A stretch of DNA of 64,000 bases from Thuidium tamariscinum (lineage: Eukaryota; Streptophyta; Bryopsida; Hypnales; Thuidiaceae). The stretch covers positions 25,746,347 to 25,810,346 of the forward strand of contig OX344753.2 of the NCBI GenBank assembly GCA_947034885.2. Direction: 5' to 3'. The position numbers and the translations under genes were made by a program. The notes under the pieces are model-generated. The model was not told where the DNA came from, searched no databases, and worked only from the letters and a program-made list of their open reading frames with translations. Shown here piece by piece: positions 40,080 through 50,300 of this stretch (positions are counted from its first letter, which is position 1; the number at the start of each line of letters is the position of its first letter).

Positions 40080-41100
40080 GGAGTGGGGACCCGACTGGGT
40101 GGCATTCGTGCAACAGCAGGTACAAGCAGTCCTTCAAGCTTCACTTCCTCAAATTATCCAACAGGTTGTGGAGAGCACCGCGACGATACAACAGCTCGAA
40201 CCCTTGCTGCAAGTGAGCCGGAAAGCTGGGCGAGCAGGCCAAGGAGTGGAGTCTGAAAGCCGGGAGTCGAAGGTAGCAGAGCCAAAAATATTCTCAAGCA
40301 ATAAGGGTAACGAAGTATATCGTTGGTTGGCACAACTCCACTTGGTATTCCGGGGAAAACCTCGGACATATAGTTGTGATGCAGATAAGGTAGCATATGT
40401 ACTCTCGTATATGACTGGCTCCGCACAAAATTGGGCTATGCCTTTATTACAAGCGCTTGATGAAGGGCGCGATCATGAATTACTGGAAGACTATGATGCT
40501 TTTCGAGAAGCAATTATAGGAGTTTATGGGGAGCTTGATCAACAAGGAAATGCTGAAGACCGTCTCGGGAAATTGCAACAAACAGGTTCCGCATCTGCAT
40601 ATATTTCTACCTTTAATGAGTATTCTGCTCAAATTGATTGGAATGAAGCAAGTTTAGTGGCACGATTTTGTGCTGGGTTGAAGGACGAAATCTTGGACTC
40701 CATTGCCACGACAGAGAATCAACCTCGACAATTGCAAAAATGGATGGCCATGGCCTCTCGAATTGATGAGAGATTGTGGGGCAGACGACAATCTCGTCGT
40801 TTCCCATCAGAGTCTCCACAGGGGAAGAACCCTACAAACAATTACCGAGACTCAGCCGGAAGATTTCAAACAAATACTGGAACCACAGGCCCGGTACCAA
40901 TGGAATTGGGTGCCGTTCGTGGGACATCGGCCTTGGCAAAAACATCGGCTAAGAGAATGGAATATCAACGCCAAGGAAAATGTTGGGGTTGTGGGGGGAT
41001 TGGTCATGTTCGTGCTAAGTGCCCTACGAATCCCTCACGTCCCCTTTTGCTAGCAGGAACAATTGAAGTAGAGACTGAGGCCTCGGGAAAAGAGGTAGCC
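40080..41100 (+). mobile_element. gag-like region of the chromovirus
   Basis: It encodes a retrotransposon gag-type sequence (WLAQLHLVFRGKPRTY block) ending in a CCHC zinc knuckle at about 40980-41022, the nucleic-acid-binding motif of Ty3/gypsy nucleocapsids. Part of the fossil element. Confidence 0.85.
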
Positions 41101-41189
41101 CGAGACTGAATAATGAAGTTCGGTACCCGGGCACGGTCCAAAGCGCCGCCGCTACTTTTTCAAAGGAAATTATAGAAGGTGCCAACATG

Positions 41190-44100
41190 GAATTTGTAGA
41201 CATCGAAGAGAGCAGTTCAGACCCGCTCTATGTACGAGCTACCATTGATCCTGGAAATCATCTTTCTTTACATGCTGAGATTAATTCTTTTGCAGGCCTC
41301 AGGTTGGTGGATTCCGGTGCCACCGGTATATTCATGCATCCCGAGTTTGCAGAGCGATGTGGAGCATTAATAAAATCAAAAGAAGTGCCAAGAGAAGTCC
41401 GAGTAATTGATGGAAGAATTATAAGTTCAGGGTTGATTACGCATCAGACTCATGTGGAGCTAGTTATTGGAAATCATCGAGAAATTTTAGTGGCAGATCT
41501 CACAAATACAAGCCGATATGCTTGTATTTAGGGGATTCCCTAGCTCGTGGAACATGATGCCACGATTCGTTGGGCGAAAAGGGAGGTGTTCTTCGATTCA
41601 CCATATTGTCAGGATTGTTGTCTCCAACAGGCAAGCTCAACCACAAGGTTGCCATTAAGGCAAATGTTTGGGAAGATCTCGGAAGGAACTGCGGCTCTGG
41701 CGCTGAATCAAACAACAAAAGGAGCGCCAAACCAAACCTCGGAGGAGGCGCCAGCGGCTATGGAGGGAGCGGTCTCCAAGCGGCTGCAGGTGGAGGCTCC
41801 TTTGCTGGTTCCATTCGCGGCCGTGGGGGCTCCTTTCCCCGCCGATCGCTTGCCAAAGGCTACATGCAAGGGAAAAGAGGCAGCCACACTGGGGACAACT
41901 AGGAGTAAAGGAATCTCCACTTCGGTTGGGGTAAAATTATCAACTCCAAAATATGCTATTGTTTCAGCTGTTGCTTTTCGATTATCAATGAAGGATGCAG
42001 AAGTGTATGCATTAGAAATTTCCTAATACGACAATGTAGTGGGGGATAAAAACCTTCTAGGTGATTCAATTCCAATGGAGTATCAAGACCTTCGAGGGGC
42101 TTTTCAGTGAGGAGTCTTCCAATGAGTTACCAAGCCATAGTACGGCGGACATGAAAATTGAGTTTCGTGAAGGTGAAGAGCCGCGAAACATGGGTTTGAG
42201 GCCCATGTCTCCAATGGAGTTGGAGGAGCTCCGGAAATACTTGGAAGAGAATCTAGGAAAGGGGTGGATCCGACAATCTAAGTCTTCGGTTTCGGCACCA
42301 GTGGTATTTGCCCAGAAAAAAGATGGTTCCATTAGAATGTGTGTAGATTACCGAAATCTTAACAAGGTCACGGTGAAGAATCGATATCCCCTACCGTTAA
42401 TTCCGGAACTCACGGATAGGTTGGTCGGCTCAACTATATTCACCAAGTTGGACATACGCCAAGCATATCATCGAGTACGCATGGCGGCGGGGCATGAATT
42501 TAAAACTGCCTTCAAGACGCGTTATGGACTCTTCGAATATCTGGTAATGCCTTTTGGGCTAACCAATGCCCCAGCCCAATTTCAGTCCCTTATGCAAAAT
42601 ATATTTGCTGATCTCCTTGATATCTCCGTGGTTATATACCTAGATGATATTTTAATTTTCTCGAAAACTATAGAGGAACATCGCCGTGTGGTACATGAAG
42701 TACTACGGCGGTTACAGGAAAATGGATTGTATGCTAAAGAATCCAAATGTGAATTCCATCGCCAATCCGTAGAATTTTTGGGAATGACGGTTTCTGCGAG
42801 AGGCCTTGAAATGTGCTTTGATAAAATTAAGACTATTCAAGAGTGGCCAACACCGACTTTGGTCAAGGAAGTGCAAGCCTTTTAGGATTTGCTAACTTCT
42901 ATCGTCGATTTATATGCGACTATTCAAAAGTGGCAATGCCTCTCATTGCATTAACAAGGAAAAATCAACAATTTACATGGGCGCCGCAAGCCGATCTAGC
43001 ATTTAAGAATCTTCGCTCAAAATTTATTGAAGCCCCGGTATTACTCCATCCTAATTTTGAATCACCGTTTGTAGTGGAGACCAACGCATCTAACATGGCA
43101 ACGGGGGCGATTTTGTCACAATATGGCGAAGATGGGCAATTGCACCCATGTGCCTACAGAAGCTCCAAAATGTCACCGACAGAACAAAACTACGATATTT
43201 ACGATAAAGAACTCTTGAGCGTGGTGCTAGCGTTCCAAGATTGGCGTGTTTACTTGGAAGGATCTCTACATCAAACACGAGTAATTTCGGATCACAAAAA
43301 CTTGGAATATTTTCTTACCTCCAAACAATTAAACCGTCGTCAGGCTCGGTGGTCAGAATTCTTGTCTACATTTAATTTCGACATTTCCCATCGACCGGGT
43401 TCATTAAATGGGAGGGCAGATGCCCTATCAAGGCGGTCTGATCTTATGGAGGGACAAAGCCAAAAACCACAAACACTGTTGAGGATTGCTGCACTAGAAT
43501 CTTGTAACGAGGTTTGGACAGATGATCGGATTTTAAACCAAGTAAAATTGGATACCGCACAAGACATTGCATTACAACCATTGCTACAATTTTTTAAAAT
43601 GGACTCTTCACACATTCCAAGGGATATGCGTCGTCGATTTCAAGACTACACTTTCATTGATGGGATTCTCCGTTTCCATGATTTAATTTATGTCCCAAAT
43701 GATGAGGGCATTAAATGACAAATTTTAAGATCGAGACATGACGCCCCTGCTATTGGACATCAAGGACAAGCAAAGACCTTAGACTTAATTACGAGAACTT
43801 TTTATTGGCCTACAGTCCGCCGATATGTACATCGTTATGTCGAAGGATGTGACACTTGCCAGAGATCAAAGCCCACACATCATCCTCGATACGGGTTACT
43901 GCAACCAATTCTAGCTGGACAAGCTCCTTGGAAACGAATTTCAACAGATTTTGTTGTCAAATTACCCATGAGCCATGGATATGATTCGGTTTTAGTGGTG
44001 GTGGACCGCAATACTAAATTGAGCCACTTCATTCCGACAAATGAGACCGTTAATTCAGAGCAAACAGCTTCTTTATATTTACACCATGTATGGAAACATC

Positions 44101-44560
44101 ATGGTACGCCAGATGAAGTCATCTCGGATCGAGGACCGGTGTTCATATCTAAGTTTATGCGGCGGCTATGTGAACTACTCCGAATTAAACCATCTCCCTC
44201 AACCGCGTTTCACCCTCAAAGCGACGGTCAAATGGAGAGAGTAAACCAGGTACTTGAACAATTCTTACGTATGTTCACGACACGGCGTCAGGATGATTGG
44301 GTGGACCTTCTTCCATTGGCGGAGTTCGCTTATAACAATGCTTCGCATGCATCAACGGGATTCTCCCCGTTCTATGCAACATATGGATATCACCCATCTT
44401 TCTCTTATAAGACACCAACCTCATCCACCGTCCCAGCTGCTGAGGACAGAGTCAAGCATTTGCAAGAAGTACATGAGGAGCTAAAAACCATGATTCACAT
44501 TGCGGGTACAGAAGCTAAACGGAATTACGACCGCGGAGTCAAGGTACATCCTAATTTTTA
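41190..44560 (+). mobile_element. pol-like region: protease, RT, RNase H, integrase
   Basis: Domains in order: aspartic protease with DSGA near 41310; reverse transcriptase with the VDYRNLN block near 42335 and the YLDD catalytic motif near 42640; RNase H about 43060-43430, ending in HRPGSLNGRADALSRR; integrase zinc-binding region near 43730-43870 and catalytic core about 43930-44300. This order is diagnostic of Ty3/gypsy. The region as a whole is decayed. Confidence 0.88.
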
Positions 44561-44799
44561 AATTAATGATAAAGTCCTTCTTCGCCATGCAAATATTGCG
44601 ACAACCATGCCTTCACCCAAGTTAGCACCTAAATTTCTAGGGCCATTCCCATAATAGCCAAACTGCCAGATGTAGTATACCGGTTACAATTGCCAAAAAC
44701 ACTTCGGATTCATAACGTGTTCCACGTCTCTCTATTCGAGAAGTATCATGAGGACACAATCCAAGGCCGCCGACAGGTCCCTCCTCCACCGATTATCAC

Positions 44800-45000
44800 T
44801 CCTCAAGGGGATTTGGAATGGGAGGTTCGCCAAGTTATAGATTCAAAATTTTGCGGCCGAGGTAAAAAATTACATTACTTGGTGGAGTGGGAAGGATATG
44901 GGCCGGAGGAAAATTCATGGGAGCTAGCCTCTAACCTAGAGAATGCCCCCGACGCCGTTGCAGAATTCCATAGGCTTCACCCTCAATCACCTCATTTAGA
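44800..45000 (+). mobile_element. Chromodomain at the integrase C-terminus
   Basis: The stretch reading WEVRQVIDSK, then LHYLVEWEGYG and NSWELASNL is a chromodomain with its aromatic positions recognisable. In chromoviruses this domain is thought to guide integration to marked chromatin. It supports the chromovirus assignment. Confidence 0.9.
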
Positions 45001-45030
45001 TCGAAAAACTCAACATTAGGAGGGGGGTAA

Positions 45031-45518
45031 TGTTACAAACTGGGTCGTAACAACTAGACTTCACTAGTTACCAAGTTATATAGATTATAAGTGACGGTTA
45101 CAACAGTTGTGGGAGAGTAGCTTCATCTCTCTCCTCCCATTAAAGGCCAAGTGAGAGGGCTTGTCTCTCACGTGATATTTTGTCAATATAGATGTTCGAT
45201 TTCCATGCTACTCATGTGTTCATGAAATACTTGTTGCTTTCATAAGCTTACCTTTGTTATGTGTCATGGATGTATGGTTTGGTGATTTCCTATTGTATCC
45301 AAACTTCAGAGTTGCGATAGGGTTTGCATCTGTGAGATTGGAAATTATCGGTGATTGATGAGAGGTTGATTCGTGAACTCAATAGGCCACTTGATGTTGT
45401 AGCCTGATGAGGGATCATCGAGCCTCCATTGTCATGCAACTACGGAGAGTGACTGATCGTAGTAGGGTTATCAAGTTGTAATTAGCCAATATGATATAAT
45501 CATGATCATAAGTCCTAA
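45031..45518 (+). repeat. Right LTR
   Basis: It begins TGTTACAAACTGGGTCGTAA immediately after the purine tract and runs to the join with the 143-bp repeat near 45518, where LTR and repeat share one or two bases. About 97% identical to the left LTR. Confidence 0.95.
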
Positions 45519-45661
45519 CTATTTTCATGGCGTTTAGTTAAATTATACTCCCTCTATCTAGAAATAAATTTGGATTTCTTTGAAATGGCTAGATTAATGC
45601 ATGAGCCAATCCTATTTTCAAAGGATTCTAGAAATAATATAGCTTCTACTAAACCCCACTA
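45519..45661 (+). repeat. 143-bp direct repeat, right copy
   Basis: Identical by eye to 39118-39260 and directly follows the right LTR. Here the MITE sequence continues without a break into the rest of family A (GGTTTAAAAG...), which shows this is the original locus and the left copy is its duplicate. Confidence 0.95.
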
Positions 45662-46986
45662 GGTTTAAAAGAATGGAAGTCAAAATTGAAGTGAAAAAAG
45701 TGACAAAGTTTTGCTCTTTTAACCCCTAAAGGACCAAGGCCTTTTTTCTGTCAAAAACCTTTCAAAACTGCCATTTCTGTTGCATTCATCCAAGAAAACA
45801 AATTTTTTTTAAGAATCTAACCGTAGGATCTTCTACTTAACTTGATTGAGATCAAGTGGTAAAAATTTCATGAAGTTTGACCGTAGAGATTGGAAGATAT
45901 GAGCATTCAAAGTTGGAAATACAAGTTTTTTTGAACTGTGGTTTGCAATTTCAGATGACTTTGACTGGAATTTGTATTAAAAAATTGCACTATAGACTTT
46001 GAATTTATAATTTTTTGTGTTAAGAAATTGAGTTGAGGGTCTAGGAAAAAAATTTCACACAAAAAACACTTGATTTTCATTCTTTAAAAAATTGTTAAGT
46101 AGATGTAGGTCCAAGATTGAAAGAAAAACTAAATGGTTAATAACTCTAAGATGGGATTGAAATACAATAATCCCAATGGTGAGATTGTTCTAGAAAGTAA
46201 ACATAACCTTGTCCAACAATTTTTTTTGAAAAATTGTGAAAATTGCATTCAAAAATGAATCCTATGAGTTATTTTTTCAAGAAATTGTTTAGATTGCCCG
46301 AAAAACAAGATTGTCCATAACTTTCTCATTATAAGTCCAAATAGAGTGAATCAAAGCTTCACATGTAAGCAAAAATATATTATTTTAGAAAAAAAAAATA
46401 TTTAATTTTGACTTTTCGCAAAAAAAAATTCTGCCCGCCGAATGAAAATTTGGGCTTTTTGTGGTATAACTTTTGCTCCCGGTCACCAATTGAAATAAAA
46501 ATTATATTCCCATGAAGCTAATCAGTTTTCCTATCTTATGAGAAAGTTTCAAAAAGATTCATTAAAAATTGAGGTCTATAGAACCTGCCCGAACTCCAAA
46601 TTGTCCCCCGAGGGGACAATGGTCCTTTAGGGGTTAAAAATTGCTCAAGTGGTACAAATCTTGATCATCTTTCTAGCAATGTCAATGTAATGATGTCCTC
46701 TATATTTGATTCTAAGAATATTTTGTGATTCAACTCCAACAAATTCCCTACAAGAGATTTATAAGTAGCAATTTGCCTTCAATTGGTTAGACGTTGTGTT
46801 TTGATTCCCTTTGTAAGAATTCAATTGGTATACACTCTTTGAAATGTGACAACTACAAATTTTTTTGCTTTGAGGTGTTGAAACTAACTTCAATTGTTGT
46901 CCACGAAGTTGTGGAGAGCCAGTTTTGAACTAAATTTGAGACAAGTATACTTGGAAATCCTAAATTTATTTTGAGACGGAGGGGAG
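45548..46986 (-). mobile_element. Stowaway-like MITE, family A (copy 2), hosting a nested MITE
   Basis: TA at 45546-45547 and 46987-46988 flank termini CTCCCTCTATCTAGAAATAA and CTCCCCTCCGTCTCAAAATA (minus strand), which pair as TIRs through AATTTGGATTTC. Without the inserted element (45723-46633 plus its TTAA duplication) the MITE is about 520 bp. It matches 927-1475 in reverse. Its first 114 bp are duplicated on the far side of the retrotransposon. Confidence 0.85.
45723..46633 (+). mobile_element. TTAA-flanked MITE, family B type copy (911 bp)
   Basis: Exact TTAA at 45719-45722 and 46634-46637. The TIRs CCCCTAAAGGACCA and TGGTCCTTTAGGGG are perfect over 14 bp. The interior is non-coding. 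It is inserted in Stowaway-like MITE A, 60 bp from the retrotransposon-linked repeat. A TTAA duplication plus CCC-starting TIR is the piggyBac signature; membership is inferred because no transposase is present. Confidence 0.88.
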
Positions 46987-46988
46987 TA

Positions 46989-47340
46989 CCAAAATTGATC
47001 GTAACAAAGCATGAGAATTTCATAGATTCAGTGGGAGGAATCTATAGCAGGGCCTGATTTTCAAATAATGCTCTGGTTCTAGTCGTCCAGTCCCTCGATG
47101 GCCCCCTTTTGTGCAAGTGGCTCCTCCTTCTGACTAGCTCCCTGAAATTACTCAAGAAGTAGATATGACATCGGGAATCTGGCGAAGGAGGTGATTGTGT
47201 CTTCCATGCTCAAGATAAGGAATCTTCAACTGTAACAAATGCCGGTGGTTTGCACCTGGGGCGGCGCTTCGTCGCCATAGCCAAGGCTCCCTCATTAGGA
47301 CGGAGGGAAGGTAGAGCTGCTGGCTGAATCGACGAGGAGC
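46989..47340 (+). promoter_or_regulatory. Upstream region of the plastid kinase gene
   Basis: About 350 bp between the MITE and the first ATG. GC content rises from about 47.05 kb, as at the other gene starts here. No specific promoter element was recognised. The Stowaway-like MITE ends only about 355 bp before the start codon. Confidence 0.4.
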
Positions 47341-50300
47341 ATGATGGCAGCTATGGCCTCTCTCTCGATCTCCACTGCGTCTCTGCGATCATCTGCGTTT
47401 CTTCCACGCGATTTTCAGATCAAGCGTGGTCAGAAGAATTCTTCTCGCTCGTCTCGTGTTGGTCGAAGGAGATGCGTGGCCCAGATGGCCGTGCCGAAGC
47501 TCGTGGAGTTGATGCAGAACGGGTGAGGAGCATTGGCTTTGATTCATTTCGATTTTCGTCTAGGTCCTCTGCGATTCACATTGCTCTTGAAATAATTCTT
47601 GAAACGAATTGCTCAAGTGCTGAGTCGCGCGAATTTAAAAAAAAATTCATTTTGGCGTGTATTTTATCACGACAGTGAGGATTTCATTAATTTGATAAAT
47701 CATTTTCTTGAAGGAGTGTGTAGACTCCTATCTGCTTTTGCCGCACCGTTTATTTGAATCAAGGTAGAGACTCCGTGAACCACAGAGTACATTAGAGGCT
47801 ACATTGACCATAACAGGTGAGTTTTGAATTGTGCTATATGTGATCTATTGACATTTTTTTTTTGCAATTGTTTCGTAGCTTAACACAAATAAATGTGCAA
47901 AATTTTACGTGGTGCAAGTTTCTAGATTGTTGTAGGGAAATTGTAGGGAAAGGTTCCAATTCCACCTGTATGGTGAATGGAACCTCTCCTTTACTGTATG
48001 GTCATTGGAGACCTTACATTCCTGCGCGACGTACTGATACTGCATTCGTCAATAAGGATAAATATAATTATAATTTTTCTTGTCTTGGTAATCATTGTTA
48101 AAGTATAAACTGAACTTATCATATATATATATATATATATATATACCCTTGAGAAATCTGCGATGTGAAATTTTAGTGCGTCTCGCAGGGATTGTAATTC
48201 GCAGTGTAGTTTGTCCCGCATGATGCGATTTTGATTTTTGCTGTTACTTGAGTCGATGACTAATTTGATCTAGGGCTTATTTTTAGGTACTGCCGTATAT
48301 CGGATTCCAGTTCGGTTTCAGTTAAAGGGACAAATCTGAAATAAATTTTCGGTAATTTCCATGCAGGATAGGACCAGAAGCGCATGATTCTATGATTCAA
48401 TTGTATCACGATGTTCTCTTTAGCGCTGTGAAGCTTGGCGTCCCTCTTCCCGCTGATGGCAATGTACGCGCATCTGACCGTGACAAAATCCCATGTTGAA
48501 CTTTTGGCCTAACCGATGCATTTGTACAGAACTGGGACTCTCACGAATCTGATCATTACTTTGAAATTCTCTTGTGATTTCAGCAGAATATATCTCGAGA
48601 AACTGGAATTGTATTGTAGCAGATCTTTCAGAAAATAATTCATTTTATCGAAGCTGAGCAGATTCGCTTTAGATTCAACCAACATGTAAAGGGATACTTG
48701 TCTTTCTGTTCTCTCTTAGGATCTAATTTTTTAATTCTCTGCGTTAATATATGTTTGAAAAATTGACTGGCTTCGGACTTCTGGATTGATTGTACAGTGA
48801 GATTAAACGCAGCGAGATTGTAATTTTATTGACCATGTTTGAGTTGATAAATTACACCTATGTATTTAATCCAGGCTGTGGCATACTGGGCCATTGCACT
48901 TCCTGCTGCGTTGCTATACTCTACGGCAACTCCTGGACCAATCGCAGGTCTTGCCGATTTTGTGCAGGGCCATATCAGTGCAAATTCTTCTCCGTGAGTT
49001 TTTGATTTACTAGTCTCAGGTCGTTTCTGAAGTTTGAACTGATAACCATGACTTCATTAAAAAAAAATATCGTGTGATTCATCTATTTGACTTCGTTGTA
49101 TCAAGTATTATGATGTGGAAGAAGGCTTCTTGAGACCAAGATATCATTTGCACGGTTTAATTTTATATTGCTTTTCTCAGATTGTTATATCATTGACCAC
49201 CACTGATGTTGAACTGTGCTTGTACTAACATTGGTATGATGTTTGTTTCTTGTACCTTCGTAGTGTTTTTCGCGCATATGAAGTTGAGGTCGGGCGTCAG
49301 ATGGGTGAGGGGTCGTTCGGTATCGTCTACGAGGGTTTCATATACAAAGGTATCTGTGATGGTTCGAGTTCGAGTATACTTTTCCATGCAGAGTGATATA
49401 TGTTTGGGGGTTTCACTGTTGACTCATGGTATTATAGGCTTGTTGTTTGACACTTTGGACACTGCACGTGTATCCTGACTTTGCACCGTACCCCAGCCCA
49501 CTTTGGACCCCTAGTCCAGAACCCAATATCGCTGTCTTGCATCTTATTGTAGAATAAATTGCACGCAAGAGCAATCGGGGCTCAAAGAGTTGGAATTTGA
49601 TTGAAAAGTCACCATTTCGTGAATTCAATGAACACTACTCTGCAGCTTCTACACATGGCAAAAGGTTCATTCATTATTCTACAATCTCAAGGAACACTTT
49701 TGGACTGCCAATGGAGCCGGGTACGGAATTAAGAGAGCCACATTAGCATCGAGAAGGACAAGAATAGCCCCCTCTAAGGTCTACAATAGGAAACTATGCG
49801 ATTTTGTTTTGACTGCCTATAATGTGTCTTTCTTTTTTCAAAGTACATGAGAAATATTCCTTGATTTTTTGTTCTTTTGCAAATAAAATTGTGAATCCAA
49901 CAAGTGGAACTATGCACAGTGATCAAAGGGTCCATAGTGGGCTTCCTACCTCACTTGCCTTTCTTTTTGCAGGGGGAAAGAGGCCAGGGAAACAGGCTCT
50001 GCGTGTGGTGTTAAAAAAGAGTAAAGCTGGGGTGTCTGGTGGTGATGAAATGCGCAATGCCGAGATACACATGAATCGGCGCCTTCAGGTTTTCTTCTCC
50101 GGCTCATATATTTAGGATGGGACGTCACATTTATTACTTCAGGCAAAGTTCAGACGTGATAGTATTATCTGCTGCAGAGGCATTAGGATAGAGTATGCGC
50201 GAGGGTATCCTGTCTGCAGCACCAACTGATTCATTACTAATTTATGGGTATCAGAGAACAGCATCTGGAGCATGTGCTGAATTCCTGGGCACGGTGAATG

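Larger units (their letters stand above)
39261..45518 (+). mobile_element. Ty3/gypsy chromovirus (LTR retrotransposon), decayed
   Basis: Fossil LTR element of about 6.26 kb with LTRs of about 490 bp, a purine tract just before the right LTR (45018-45027), and gag-pol in the Ty3/gypsy order: gag, protease, reverse transcriptase, RNase H, integrase. A chromodomain ends the integrase, which marks the chromovirus clade. The coding region is broken in several places (about half a dozen), so it is not intact. The LTRs differ at about 16 positions, mostly transitions, or about 3.3%; at an assumed 1e-8 substitutions per site per year this is about 1.6 million years. It lies inside a Stowaway-like MITE and is flanked by a 143-bp direct repeat rather than the usual 5-bp duplication. 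I could not assign a primer-binding site. Confidence 0.93.
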
